Shown piece by piece: positions 35,549 through 44,365 of a stretch of DNA of 64,000 bases. The notes beneath the pieces are model-generated. The model saw only the letters and a list, made by a program, of their open reading frames with translations, was not told where the DNA came from and ran no database searches. Origin of the DNA: Hahella sp. HNIBRBA332 (lineage in GTDB: Bacteria > Pseudomonadota > Gammaproteobacteria > Pseudomonadales > Oleiphilaceae). The number at the start of each line of letters is the position of its first letter. Within the stretch, counting starts at the first letter, position 1. Where the stretch lies: the NCBI RefSeq assembly GCF_030719035.1, contig NZ_CP132203.1, positions 6,947,001 through 7,011,000 of the forward strand. The letters run 5' to 3'. A program made the position numbers and the translations under genes.

Positions 35549-37999
35549 TTAGTTCAATTGAGTGAGAGGAATGAACTCCTGTTTCTCCACGCCTTGCGCC
35601 GCCCGTTCCGCCCAGGGATCGATCTGCGCCAAAGTCTGCGAGGCCAGGAAGCGGGTGTGAAACGCCTTGCGCTGCTCCGGGTTGTCCACCAGCTCGGACT
35701 TGATATAGCTGAGACCGACACGTTCCACCCAGGGCGCTGTGCGTTCGTTGTGATGGCCCTGCTCTCGGTACATCTGCATGAAGGCGCCGGCGTACTCCAT
35801 GACGTCATCCATGGTGGCGACTTTCACCAGGAAGTCGGAAACGCGCACTTTCATTCCGCCGTTGCCGCCCACATAAAGCTCCCAGCCGGAGTCCACCGCC
35901 ACCACGCCGAAGTCTTTGATGGTGGCTTCGGCGCAATTGCGCGGGCAGCCGGATACCGCCATTTTCACTTTGGCGGGCGTCCAGGAGCCCCAGGTCATTT
36001 TCTCCAGCTTGACGCCCATGCCAGTGGAGTCCTGGGTGCCGAAGCGGCAGAACTCCGAGCCGACGCAGGTCTTCACGGTGCGCAATGCTTTACCGTAAGC
36101 GTGACCGGAAACCATGCCGGCGTCGTTCAGGTCTTTCCAGATATGGGGCAAGTCTTCTTTCTTGACTCCGAGCAGGTCAATACGCTGGCCGCCGGTGACT
36201 TTTACGCAGGGCACTTTGTATTTGTCCGCCGCATCGGCGATAGCGCGCAGCTCGTTGGGAGTGGTGAGGCCGCCCCACATGCGCGGCACGACGCTATAGG
36301 TGTTGTCTTTCTGAATATTGGCGTGCACCCGCTCGTTGATGAAGCGGGAACGTGGGTCGTCCACTTTCTGGTCCGGCCAGGCGCAAACCAGATAGTAATT
36401 GATGGCAGGACGGCAGACGTGGCAACCGTCCGGCTTGCTCCACTCCATGAAGGCGGCGACTTCATGGAAGGTTTTCAGGCCGTTATCGAGAATGGTTTTG
36501 CGGACAGTGTCATGGCCGTAGCCAGTGCATTTGCAGAGCGGCTTTTCGCTGGGCGCGGTGCTGTAGTCGCCGCCCACGGTGGCCGCCAGAACCTGCTCCA
36601 CCAGCCCGGTGCAGGAGCCGCAGGACGCGGACGCCTTGGTGGCGGCGCGCACATCGTCCAGGGTAAAGAGCTTGTTGTCGGTGATGGCTTTGACGATATC
36701 GCCTTTGCAAACGCCGTTACAGCCGCAGATTTCCGTGTCGTCAGGCAGTTCCGCCACGGCGTTGATGCCCTGGCGGCCCGAGTCGCCCACCAGGTGCTGA
36801 CCGAACAGCAAGGTGTCGCGGAAGTCGCTGATGTTGGTTTTGTCGCGCATCAGCTGGAAGTACCAGGAGCCGTCGCCGGTATCGCCGAACATCACAGAAC
36901 CGATGATTTTGTCCTCTCTGATCACCACCTTTTTATAAACGCCGCGTTTGGGGTCCTGAAACACGATGTTTTCGCTGTCGTTGTCCCCCAGGAAGTTGCC
37001 GGCGGAAAACACATCGATGCCGGTGACTTTGAGTTTGGTGGAGACTTCCTTCTGTTTGTAGATGCCGATGCCGTAGCCCGCCAGATGGTTGGCGCAGACT
37101 TTGGCCTGATCCCAAATGGGCGCCACCAGGCCGAATAATTCTCCCCGGTGCTGGACGCATTCGCCAATGGCGTAGATGCTGGGGTCGAAGGTTTGCATGG
37201 TGTCGTTGACCACCACCCCGCGTTCACAGTACAAACCACAGGATTGCGCCAGCTCGGTGTTGGGACGAATGCCGACAGCCATCACCACGATATCCGCAGG
37301 AAGCGTCTCGCCGGTGTCGAACTTGATGGCTTTGACGCTGCCGTGCTCATCGCCTTCCAGGCAAGAGGTGTTGGCGGACATGCGGAACTTCATGCCGCGC
37401 TCTTCCAGGGCCGCTTGCAGAAAGCGGGCGGAGGGACCGTCCAGCTGGCGATTCATCAGAATTTCCAGGTTATGCACGACAGTGACGTCCATACCGTGCT
37501 TCAACAATCCGTTGGCGGCTTCCAGACCGAGCAGGCCGCCGCCGATAACGATGGCGTGTTGTTTGGATTTGGCGGCGGACAGCATGGTGTCCACATCGGA
37601 AATATCACGGAAGGTGATGACGCCTTTCAGGTCTTTGCCTGGTACAGGAATAATGAAGGGGTTGGAGCCGGTGGACAGCAGCAGCCTGTCATAGGCCGCT
37701 TCTGTCCCGTCCGCCGCATACACAATCTTATTACGGCGATCCACTTTCAGCGCCCGCTTCTCCCATCCGGCGTGCAAGGTGATGTTGTGAGTTTTGTACC
37801 ATTCCATGTCGTTGATCATGATGTCTTCGAGCGTCTTTTCTCCGGACAACAACGGCGACAACATGATGCGGTTGTAATTGCCGTGAGGCTCTGATCCGAA
37901 CACGGTGATGTCGTATTTATCCGGCGCTATTTTTAGCAACTCCTCGACAGTCCGCATTCCAGCCATTCCATTTCCGACGACGACTAATTTTTCTTTCAT
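35549..37999 (-). CDS. nirB: Nitrite reductase large subunit (NADH)
   Basis: Six-electron reduction of nitrite to ammonium. The 816-residue protein has an N-terminal FAD/NADH domain (VVVGNGMAGMRTVEELL, then GGGLLGLEAANGL). Two BFD-like [2Fe-2S] regions follow (CGCNGVCKGDIVKAI with ASCGSCTGLV, and PLCKCTGYG with DGCHVCRPAINYY). The C-terminal siroheme-[4Fe-4S] domain has TCVGSEFCRFGTQDS and SGCPRNCAEA. It is the first gene of the operon and is preceded by a sigma-54 type promoter. Confidence 0.96.
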   Translation of the reverse strand: MKEKLVVVGNGMAGMRTVEELLKIAPDKYDITVFGSEPHGNYNRIMLSPLLSGEKTLEDIMINDMEWYKTHNITLHAGWEKRALKVDRRNKIVYAADGTEAAYDRLLLSTGSNPFIIPVPGKDLKGVITFRDISDVDTMLSAAKSKQHAIVIGGGLLGLEAANGLLKHGMDVTVVHNLEILMNRQLDGPSARFLQAALEERGMKFRMSANTSCLEGDEHGSVKAIKFDTGETLPADIVVMAVGIRPNTELAQSCGLYCERGVVVNDTMQTFDPSIYAIGECVQHRGELFGLVAPIWDQAKVCANHLAGYGIGIYKQKEVSTKLKVTGIDVFSAGNFLGDNDSENIVFQDPKRGVYKKVVIREDKIIGSVMFGDTGDGSWYFQLMRDKTNISDFRDTLLFGQHLVGDSGRQGINAVAELPDDTEICGCNGVCKGDIVKAITDNKLFTLDDVRAATKASASCGSCTGLVEQVLAATVGGDYSTAPSEKPLCKCTGYGHDTVRKTILDNGLKTFHEVAAFMEWSKPDGCHVCRPAINYYLVCAWPDQKVDDPRSRFINERVHANIQKDNTYSVVPRMWGGLTTPNELRAIADAADKYKVPCVKVTGGQRIDLLGVKKEDLPHIWKDLNDAGMVSGHAYGKALRTVKTCVGSEFCRFGTQDSTGMGVKLEKMTWGSWTPAKVKMAVSGCPRNCAEATIKDFGVVAVDSGWELYVGGNGGMKVRVSDFLVKVATMDDVMEYAGAFMQMYREQGHHNERTAPWVERVGLSYIKSELVDNPEQRKAFHTRFLASQTLAQIDPWAERAAQGVEKQEFIPLTQLN

Positions 38000-38049
38000 G
38001 GACCTTCTCCAGCTCGCTGAATCCGCTACAGGCTAATTGACGGTGATAG

Positions 38050-38066
38050 AGCATGAATGGCGCCAA
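38050..38066 (-). promoter_or_regulatory. Sigma-54 promoter for nirB
   Basis: On the - strand TTGGCGCCATTCATGCT matches TTGGCAC-N5-TTGCT with the exact GG-to-GC spacing and two mismatches. Transcription would start near 38038, giving a leader of about 40 bp before the nirB ATG. Confidence 0.65.
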
Positions 38067-38140
38067 CCAAAATCTCGTTATTTTTAAGTAACTGTAATTA
38101 AAGAGATAAAAAGTGGTTTTCGATGCATTTCGAGGAGTTT

Positions 38141-38157
38141 TGCTTGTCAATGGTGCG
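38141..38157. promoter_or_regulatory. NtrC-like site (distal to narK)
   Basis: TGCTTGTCAATGGTGCG fits the NtrC dyad TGCACC-N5-GGTGCA best in its right half (GGTGCG) and keeps TGC on the left. It lies about 75 bp upstream of the nirB -24/-12 element. Confidence 0.45.
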
Positions 38158-38251
38158 GAATGACGCCTGAGTTTTGTTCTAAAAAAGTGCGCAAATTTTA
38201 GCTGGCGCCCAACAAGAGTGATTAATTTGGTGCGGGATTGGTTTTTTGTGT

Positions 38252-38268
38252 TGCGCTTATTTGGTGCG
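38252..38268. promoter_or_regulatory. NtrC-like site (proximal to narK)
   Basis: TGCGCTTATTTGGTGCG matches the NtrC dyad at nine of twelve arm positions. The right arm recurs as ATTTGGTGCG at 38225-38234, 34 bp earlier. It lies about 140 bp upstream of the narK -24/-12 element, a normal enhancer distance. Confidence 0.5.
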
Positions 38269-38406
38269 TTATGTGGCGGAAAAAAGCCTAACGGTCTTCC
38301 TGATAAATTTAATTATTTGATATACATGGGGATTTATGTTTCTTCATGGTTGCGAAAGAGATATCAGGACAGGCTGAAAGGAGGTTAAACAAGCCTGTTT
38401 TATCGG

Positions 38407-38423
38407 TTGGCACAGCTTTTGTA
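38407..38423 (+). promoter_or_regulatory. Sigma-54 promoter for the nitrate transporter
   Basis: TTGGCACAGCTTTTGTA has a perfect -24 TTGGCAC and a -12 TTGTA (consensus TTGCA) at exact spacing. A start near 38434 gives a 45-bp leader to the ATG at 38479 and argues against the in-frame GTG at 38434 as start codon. Confidence 0.65.
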
Positions 38424-38478
38424 GTTCCTGTGGGTGCTTTTCTACGAGAACTCAACTGCCAATAAGACAGGAAGATTT

Positions 38479-39951
38479 ATGTCATCCGATAAACTCAATA
38501 TTTTGGATCTGTCCCAAGGGGGCGTCCGAACCTTGCATTACACCTGGTTCGCGTTTTTCCTCACGTTCGTCATGTGGTTTTCCCACGCGCCGATGAAACC
38601 ATTCATTGTGGAAGCATTCAATATGTCCAATGAGCAGTGGAAGGCGCTGTTGATTTTGAACGTGGCGCTGACCATTCCCGCGCGTATTGTCATTGGCATG
38701 TTGGTGGATAAGTTCGGCCCGCGTGCGGTGTACAGTCTGTTGTTAATGATTTCCGCTTTCCTGTGTTGGGGATTTGCGTTTTCCACCACCTTTGAGCAGC
38801 TTGCTCTGTTCCGGTTTTTGTGTGGATTCATCGGCGCGGGTTTTGTCATCGGCATCCGTCTGGTCGGAGAGTGGTTTCCCGCCAAAACCGTTGGCGTGGC
38901 GGAAGGCGTCTATGGCGGTTGGGGGAATTTCGGCTCCACCGCGGCGGCCTGGACGCTGCCATCAATCGCCGCTTATATCTATGGCGGAGATGAAGGATGG
39001 CGTTATGCGATCGCCACCACTGGGGTCGTCGCCTTCTTCTATGGACTGCTGTTTTACCGCAAAGTTCGCAATACCCCAAAAGGCTCTACTTATTTCAAAC
39101 CCAAGAAGAGCGGGGGACTGGAGGTCAGTTCCTGGAAAGACTTCTGGTTTTACATCGCCATGAACCTGCCCATGTACATAGCTTTGGCGGTGTTGACCTG
39201 GAAGCTGTCTCCCGCCGGTCTGGGACTGCTATCCGACTCTACGGCTTCGATTTTGTGGGCGGGGCTGGTGGCGTTATTTATCGTCCAGTTCTGGCAGATC
39301 TACAACGTCAATCATGAGCGCCTGAAGCAAGGCGTGCCGGAAATGCAGCGTTATAAGTTCAAGCAGGTGGCGGTGTTGGACTGGGCGTACTTCGTGACCT
39401 TCGGATCGGAGTTGGCGGTAGTGTCAATGTTGCCCGCTTTTTTCATGGAAACCTTTGGTCTGTCGCCAGTGCAGGCGGGTCTGTTGGGAGGCGCTTTCGC
39501 CCTGATGAACTTGGTGGCCCGTCCTGGCGGCGGTCTGTTGTCGGATCGCTTTGGCCGCAAGAAAACCTTGTCTATCCTGATTGCGGGCCTGGCGGTGGGG
39601 TATTTGCTGCTGAGTCAGATTTCTGCAGCCTGGATGATCCCGGCGGCGGTGGCGGCAGTCATGCTGTGCTCCTTCTTCGTGCAGGCGGGGGAAGGGGCGG
39701 TGTTCGCCATGGTGCCGCTAGTGCAGCGCCGTATGACCGGACAAATCGCGGGTATGGCGGGCGCCTACGGCAATGTGGGCGGCGTGACTTTCCTGACGGT
39801 GTATTCATTCGTCGATGCATCCACATTTTTTATGGCCATTGCAGGAGCGGCGGCAGTTTGTTTTCTCGCCGTGCAGTTTCTCGATGAGCCTGAAGGGCAT
39901 ATGGTCGAAGTGGGCGAAGACGGCAGCGTGCAACTGATTGAAGTGAACTGA
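38479..39951 (+). CDS. narK: MFS nitrate/nitrite transporter (NNP family)
   Basis: Imports nitrate across the inner membrane. The 490-residue protein has about twelve helices. NNP/MFS landmarks are FLTFVMWFSHAPMKPFI, the loop RIVIGMLVDKFGPRAVY, and GFIGAGFVIGIRLVGEWFP with the nitrate-binding arginine. A second loop reads RPGGGLLSDRFGRK, with the family's AGNFGS-type signature in GGWGNFGST. A start at ATG 38479 is preceded by AGGAAG. It is called nasA in Pseudomonas and narK elsewhere. It pairs with the downstream PP2C-kinase gene. Confidence 0.92.
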   Translation: MSSDKLNILDLSQGGVRTLHYTWFAFFLTFVMWFSHAPMKPFIVEAFNMSNEQWKALLILNVALTIPARIVIGMLVDKFGPRAVYSLLLMISAFLCWGFAFSTTFEQLALFRFLCGFIGAGFVIGIRLVGEWFPAKTVGVAEGVYGGWGNFGSTAAAWTLPSIAAYIYGGDEGWRYAIATTGVVAFFYGLLFYRKVRNTPKGSTYFKPKKSGGLEVSSWKDFWFYIAMNLPMYIALAVLTWKLSPAGLGLLSDSTASILWAGLVALFIVQFWQIYNVNHERLKQGVPEMQRYKFKQVAVLDWAYFVTFGSELAVVSMLPAFFMETFGLSPVQAGLLGGAFALMNLVARPGGGLLSDRFGRKKTLSILIAGLAVGYLLLSQISAAWMIPAAVAAVMLCSFFVQAGEGAVFAMVPLVQRRMTGQIAGMAGAYGNVGGVTFLTVYSFVDASTFFMAIAGAAAVCFLAVQFLDEPEGHMVEVGEDGSVQLIEVN

Positions 39952-40012
39952 TTGACATGGGTCTATTGCTGCGGCGTACTACCTTTAATTTTTGCAGCAG
40001 GATGAGTGGCGC

Positions 40013-41752
40013 ATGATATTCGCCAGCGATTTGTCGCTATCCGTTGATCAACACAGCATTGCCGGCGTGAAACCCCGCAATGAAGACTGCATCGGCGTGC
40101 GTATTCCTGATCGGGAGACGTTGCAATTGAAAGGCGCTGTGGCGGTCATCGCGGATGGCGTCAGTGCGGCGGAAGCGGGCAAGGAAGCCAGCGAAGCCTG
40201 CGTCACCAACTTTTTGAGCGATTATTTCTGCACTCCGGATTCCTGGTCGGTGAAAAACGCCGCGCAGAAAGTGCTGCAGGCGTTGAACCGCTGGCTTTAT
40301 GGACAAAGTCTACGCACCTTGAATGACGACAAAGGATATGTGTGCACTTTGTCCATTCTGGTATTGAAGTCGACGCAGGCGCATATCTTTCATGTGGGCG
40401 ACAGTCGGATTTATCTCTATCGGCAGGGCGAGCTGGAACAGGTCACTACGGATCACACCGCCCGCGTTGATGCAGAACGCACTTATCTGGCTCGGGCCAT
40501 GGGATTTTCCGCCAATCTGGACATCGACTACCGCGTGTTGGAGATACAGGCCGGAGATGTGTTCCTGCTGAGCACGGATGGCCTCCATGATTTTATCCCG
40601 CATCATCAATTGCGGGAGCGGCTGCGAGACGCCGCGCAAGCGTCTTTTCAGGGGCTTGCTGCAGACCTTTTACAGGCAGCTCTGCAGGCGGGCAGTGACG
40701 ATAACCTGAGTTGTCAGATACTACGGGTGGAGAGTCTCGGGTTACGCGATGCGGACGCCTGCTGCCGCGAACTCAGCCGCCTCCCGTTTCCGCCGCCGTT
40801 GGAAGTGGGGCAGAGCCTGGACGGCTATCGCGTCGATCGTATTCTGCATGAAAGCGCGCGCAGCCAGGTCTATCAGGTCACTGATATGGAAACCGGGGGG
40901 CGTGCGGTAATGAAAACGCCCTCTCTCAATTTCGTGGATGATCCTGCTTATATCGAACGTTTCACCATGGAGGAGTGGATTGCGCGACGGGTGCACAATC
41001 CCCACGTGGCGGGTTTGGTTCCCTGCAAACGAGCGCGTAGCTGTCTGTATTATCTGACGGAGTTCGTACCAGGCGCGCCCTTGTCCCGGTGGATTCGCGA
41101 TAACTCTCGCCCGGATATTCACCGGGTGACCCGCATTCTGGAGCAGATAGTCAAAGGCGTGCGGGCGTTACATCGCAAAGAGACTTTGCATCAAGATATC
41201 AAGCCGGACAATCTCCTTATTACCAATGACGATCACGTCACTTTGGTGGACTTTGGCTCCTGCCGTATTCCGGGTGTGGAGGAAATGTATCTGCCCATTG
41301 CGCGGGAAAGGGCCTTGGGCACCGCCAGTTATAGCGCGCCGGAATACGTATTGGGGACGAAAGCCACGACACGCTCCGAGCTGTTTTCCGTGGCGGTGAT
41401 CGGGTATGAAATGTTGACTGGGCATTTGCCATACGGTGAAGCCTATGAAAAGGCCGCGTCGCCGACCGCGTTGGCCAAATTAAAATATACGCCGGCCTAT
41501 CATCACAACCCGATGGTTCCGGTGTGGATGGACGGCGCCTTGAAGAAAGCCCTGCAACTGGACCCGCGTCGTCGCTACGACAGCTTTTCCGAATGGTTGC
41601 AGGACATGACTCATCCCAACTCCCGGCTTATGCCGGATAGCGCGCTTCCCATCGTCGAACGCAATCCTTTGGCCTTCTGGCGCGGGCTAAGCGGGATACT
41701 GTTATTTACTCAACTTGCTACGCTGCTGTGGTTGCTGCATCTGTTGCGGTAA
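40013..41752 (+). CDS. PP2C phosphatase-Ser/Thr kinase fusion
   Basis: A 579-residue protein with two opposed signalling domains. Residues 5-240 are a PP2C phosphatase with metal-binding aspartates in RNEDCIG (D25), ADGVS (D48), STDGLHD (D189) and GSDDN (229-230). Residues 270-545 are a Hanks-type kinase with K301 (AVMKTP), HQDIKPDN (393-400), VDFGS (413-415 DFG) and GTASYSAPE. A C-terminal membrane helix (about 555-578) anchors it. I start at ATG 40013 after AGGATGAG, and the TTG at 39992 is less likely. A similar gene sits in the Pseudomonas nitrate cluster. Its target is unknown. Confidence 0.9.
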   Translation: MIFASDLSLSVDQHSIAGVKPRNEDCIGVRIPDRETLQLKGAVAVIADGVSAAEAGKEASEACVTNFLSDYFCTPDSWSVKNAAQKVLQALNRWLYGQSLRTLNDDKGYVCTLSILVLKSTQAHIFHVGDSRIYLYRQGELEQVTTDHTARVDAERTYLARAMGFSANLDIDYRVLEIQAGDVFLLSTDGLHDFIPHHQLRERLRDAAQASFQGLAADLLQAALQAGSDDNLSCQILRVESLGLRDADACCRELSRLPFPPPLEVGQSLDGYRVDRILHESARSQVYQVTDMETGGRAVMKTPSLNFVDDPAYIERFTMEEWIARRVHNPHVAGLVPCKRARSCLYYLTEFVPGAPLSRWIRDNSRPDIHRVTRILEQIVKGVRALHRKETLHQDIKPDNLLITNDDHVTLVDFGSCRIPGVEEMYLPIARERALGTASYSAPEYVLGTKATTRSELFSVAVIGYEMLTGHLPYGEAYEKAASPTALAKLKYTPAYHHNPMVPVWMDGALKKALQLDPRRRYDSFSEWLQDMTHPNSRLMPDSALPIVERNPLAFWRGLSGILLFTQLATLLWLLHLLR

Positions 41753-41755
41753 CAG

Positions 41756-42739
41756 TTAGGATCCCGCCGGAGCAGGGATTTCCGCCGCCACTTTCTCCCC
41801 GATCAGGCGATGGGTCTTACCGGAAGGGTGAATGCTGTCGAAGTAATAGAAATTATCGAATTGCTCTTCGCTACAGATGTCGCTGAACTCCAGGTCTTCC
41901 GTCACATAACAGCCGTTCGTGGTGTTAGTGAAGCCGTAGTCCGTTGCATTATTGAGAATATCCAGAGCGATTTGGTAAGAGTTGATCATCGTGACTTTCG
42001 CCTCGCCCATGTTCAACGCTGATAGCTTCAGCTCCACTTGGTTATTGAAGTAAACGGTCAGGTCGCTGACTAGTTGCGAGCGACCTTCCTGTCCGGGCTC
42101 TGCTGATTCTTTCAACACTTTTGGGGTTTTGCCCACATCCGGTACGGTAAGCACAACGATGTTTTTCCCGCCCTTGTCTATCACCTCCTGAACATTGGCG
42201 GCGACTTTGTCCGCGGCAAGATCCAGGGCGTTGGTGTTGTTGGGGGACGTCTCTCCACGTTGCTCAAGAATATCGTTGCCGCCGATAAAGAACAGGTAGA
42301 GCGCTTTCGGGGACGCCTCTTCGGAATGGTATTCCATATAGGTGTCCACCTGGAAATCCAGGTCGATATTCTGATCTGCGTCCGCCTGAGCGCCGGCCAC
42401 GGCATAGTTGGTGCCGTCGGTAATTTCATCCAGGTATAGGGACGGTTCTACCTCTACATTCAGAGACTCCGCCACGTAATCCACGATCAACTTACCGTTG
42501 GAAATCCGGTTGTCGTAAAAGGGGGAGGGCAGGTCTGTCTCCAGAGAGAGGTAGCCGCCCAGATTCCCGGTATCAGAAAGACTATCTCCAAATACATAGA
42601 GCGCGCTGTAGGGGCGAGACTCAGAGGTCTCCTTCTCTTCATCATCGCTCAGTTGACAGCCCGACAGGGCGACTGCGCACGCCAACGGCGCCAAAAAGGT
42701 TTGTTTCCAGGTTCCTTTCACCGTGTTCATTATGCTCAT
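41756..42739 (-). CDS. SGNH/GDSL hydrolase lipoprotein
   Basis: A 327-residue secreted esterase or lipase with a lipobox at C28 (ALSGC). The SGNH blocks are FGDSLSDTGN (nucleophile S53), GGNDI and the C-terminal D-x-x-H in FDSIHPSGKTH. It lacks the C-terminal autotransporter barrel of EstA-type esterases. The substrate is unknown. It converges with the PP2C-kinase gene with 3 bp between stops. Confidence 0.9.
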   Translation of the reverse strand: MSIMNTVKGTWKQTFLAPLACAVALSGCQLSDDEEKETSESRPYSALYVFGDSLSDTGNLGGYLSLETDLPSPFYDNRISNGKLIVDYVAESLNVEVEPSLYLDEITDGTNYAVAGAQADADQNIDLDFQVDTYMEYHSEEASPKALYLFFIGGNDILEQRGETSPNNTNALDLAADKVAANVQEVIDKGGKNIVVLTVPDVGKTPKVLKESAEPGQEGRSQLVSDLTVYFNNQVELKLSALNMGEAKVTMINSYQIALDILNNATDYGFTNTTNGCYVTEDLEFSDICSEEQFDNFYYFDSIHPSGKTHRLIGEKVAAEIPAPAGS

Positions 42740-43163
42740 CCTATTTCTACAGTTAGCTCTCTTTTTTCATTCGGACGCCGAAACCGGGCTTTTAGCGTCC
42801 GTTCTACTCAATCCCAACGCTCCGCGTGAGCCTGAGTCGTTATCCCTCTATCGCAGGATCCGTGCCTGAAATGAGAAATGTCGTCTCAATTAGCGGAAAC
42901 CACATAAAATCATTGGGTTAGCGTGGAATTGACGAAGAGTAAACAGAAACTTTCTTCACTGAACACGATTCATTTTTTTGTAAAAACGGCTACTGGAATT
43001 TGTAAAATTAGGTGTGGAAGATGCCTAAATAATTCCTTCATCCAAGTTTTGATGAATAGGTGTTAGGCTGATTACCTGCATGCTGTGTTAATAACCAAAG
43101 ACAAATAAGCATCTAGCGGCATGAGTTTGGTAACTCTGCGGACGATAAGGAGTGCTCTAAGTA
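42740..43163. other. AT-rich intergenic region with hairpin
   Basis: These 424 bp become clearly AT-rich from about 42890. They hold a 46-bp imperfect hairpin (43023-43068) and the ribosome binding site AAGGAG of the next gene at about 43147. No other gene is seen. Confidence 0.5.
43023..43068. repeat. attC-like imperfect hairpin
   Basis: GCCTAA (43023-43028) pairs with TTAGGC (43063-43068). Inside, CCTTCATC pairs with GATGAATAGG, leaving a two-base bulge, around the loop CAAGTTTT. The ends resemble integron attC core sites (GTTAGGC), but a second site and an integrase are missing. Confidence 0.4.
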
Positions 43164-43709
43164 ATGGATGAAGAATTTAAGAAAGAGATGGGTAACAAAT
43201 CTTCCTTGGAGAAAATTCACGGAACCTGCCCAAGTAGTGAGGATAACGCAGATTTAGCTCCAAAAGATTGCGATCATGATTGGGAAGCTATTTCGCAACC
43301 GTCAGTTGCAGAAGCCACTGAGGCTAATAAGAAGCTAATAGATAAGCTTGGTAATAAGGCGAGTAGGTCTGGACAAAAAAGAGGCTATGCGTTCGAGAAC
43401 AGAGCTATAGAAGACAACCTTCCAAAGATGAATCTTGTAAGTGCAGGCGCTGAGTATAAATGTAAAAAGTGTGGCCAAGACCAGGAGGTGGATGTTGTTG
43501 GTGATAGGCAAATAGGCGAGGCTAAGAGTACAAATGTTAAGCAGTATCGGAAGAAAGGTAAACAACGGAGGCGATTAAGAGATATTCAATCCAAACTTTT
43601 TGACCCTTGTTTGCCTCCGAGAGCCAAGATTGATGGACAAAATGAAGATCACCAGAAACTAAAAGAAATGTACGAAGAGTCTGGATTTGAAGTGGAGGTG
43701 GTTAACTAA
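43164..43709 (+). CDS. Putative PD-(D/E)XK nuclease (toxin-like), unrecognised family
   Basis: A 181-residue protein I cannot assign to a named family. Residues 1-70 are acidic, charged and low in structure. From 71 it shows FENR (E79), a half zinc-knuckle C100-x2-C103, then D110 in EVDVV and E119-x-K121 in IGEAKS, the order expected of a PD-(D/E)XK nuclease core. A basic stretch (KQYRKKGKQRRRLRD, 126-140) could touch nucleic acid. There is no signal peptide or membrane segment. AT-rich codons (AGA, ATA, TTA) differ from its neighbours and suggest transfer. The stop overlaps the next start as TAATG, so the pair is coupled. Confidence 0.6.
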   Translation: MDEEFKKEMGNKSSLEKIHGTCPSSEDNADLAPKDCDHDWEAISQPSVAEATEANKKLIDKLGNKASRSGQKRGYAFENRAIEDNLPKMNLVSAGAEYKCKKCGQDQEVDVVGDRQIGEAKSTNVKQYRKKGKQRRRLRDIQSKLFDPCLPPRAKIDGQNEDHQKLKEMYEESGFEVEVVN

Positions 43710-44365
43710 TGGATACTAAGCTAACAGCGTGCTTCCTTGTACCGAATATCAAACTAGTTGCGCTAAGCCGAGAAACGAATCGGCTCCTTTATACATTAGG
43801 GTTTTCAAAGACGCCAGGGATTTACTCTGTCACATTAGATGAAGACAGAAATGTAATTGATGAACACGGTGATGAAGTATTTCTTGACGGAGACTCACTA
43901 ACTGAGTTCTTGAAAAAACACGACGGCTACTCTCAGGAATTTATATGGAATGAGCGGACTCAGTATTGTGTTTTTTTTGAGCGGGATTCGGTCGGTTATG
44001 TCTATATAGACTTTGACATAGTTTCGGTTAAAAAATACATGGATAGTAGAAATATAAAAGCTTTTGGCGACATGCTTTCGTATTTGTGTCGTGCATTAAA
44101 AGCTTTCGGCGTGATAGTTGATCTCGATTTACCGTTTAGCTTAAGAGATGAAGTCAGTCTCATCGAAGACTTTTTAAGAAATCCGGATAACGAGAGTCAG
44201 CCGTGCCCTTTAGGAATATTTCGAGTGCCCCTTTTTGAGCATCAGCTCAATGAGCTAATAAGTGAAGGAGAATGGTGTATTCACAAAGTCGAGACTCCCT
44301 ATGTTCTGTACTTGAGTTGCGACTTGGAGCAAACCCTTCAGCTTTTCGGAGGACATTTACATTGA
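43709..44365 (+). CDS. Unknown partner protein, possible immunity protein
   Basis: A 218-residue cytoplasmic protein, acidic, without recognisable motif, signal peptide or membrane helix. It is translationally coupled to the nuclease-like gene (start inside the stop codon) and shares its AT-rich composition. Coupled acidic partners of small nucleases are often immunity proteins or antitoxins, which I infer here from arrangement alone. It could instead be the second component of a two-gene defence unit. Confidence 0.6.
   Translation: MDTKLTACFLVPNIKLVALSRETNRLLYTLGFSKTPGIYSVTLDEDRNVIDEHGDEVFLDGDSLTEFLKKHDGYSQEFIWNERTQYCVFFERDSVGYVYIDFDIVSVKKYMDSRNIKAFGDMLSYLCRALKAFGVIVDLDLPFSLRDEVSLIEDFLRNPDNESQPCPLGIFRVPLFEHQLNELISEGEWCIHKVETPYVLYLSCDLEQTLQLFGGHLH

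Larger units (their letters stand above)
38000..38478. other. Divergent nitrogen-control region
   Basis: These 479 AT-rich bases between nirB and the transporter gene hold the two opposed sigma-54 type promoters and two full plus one half NtrC-like sites listed separately. No further gene is evident. Confidence 0.6.

Noticed and set aside
35558..37138. A 526-codon open frame on the + strand
   Set aside because: It is antisense to nirB, which carries all family motifs. The translation has no recognisable domain and reflects the G+C-biased third positions of nirB.
38434..38478. A longer nitrate transporter starting at GTG 38434
   Set aside because: The predicted transcription start falls at about this position and the 15 extra residues are not hydrophobic or family-like. 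ATG 38479 has AGGAAG upstream.
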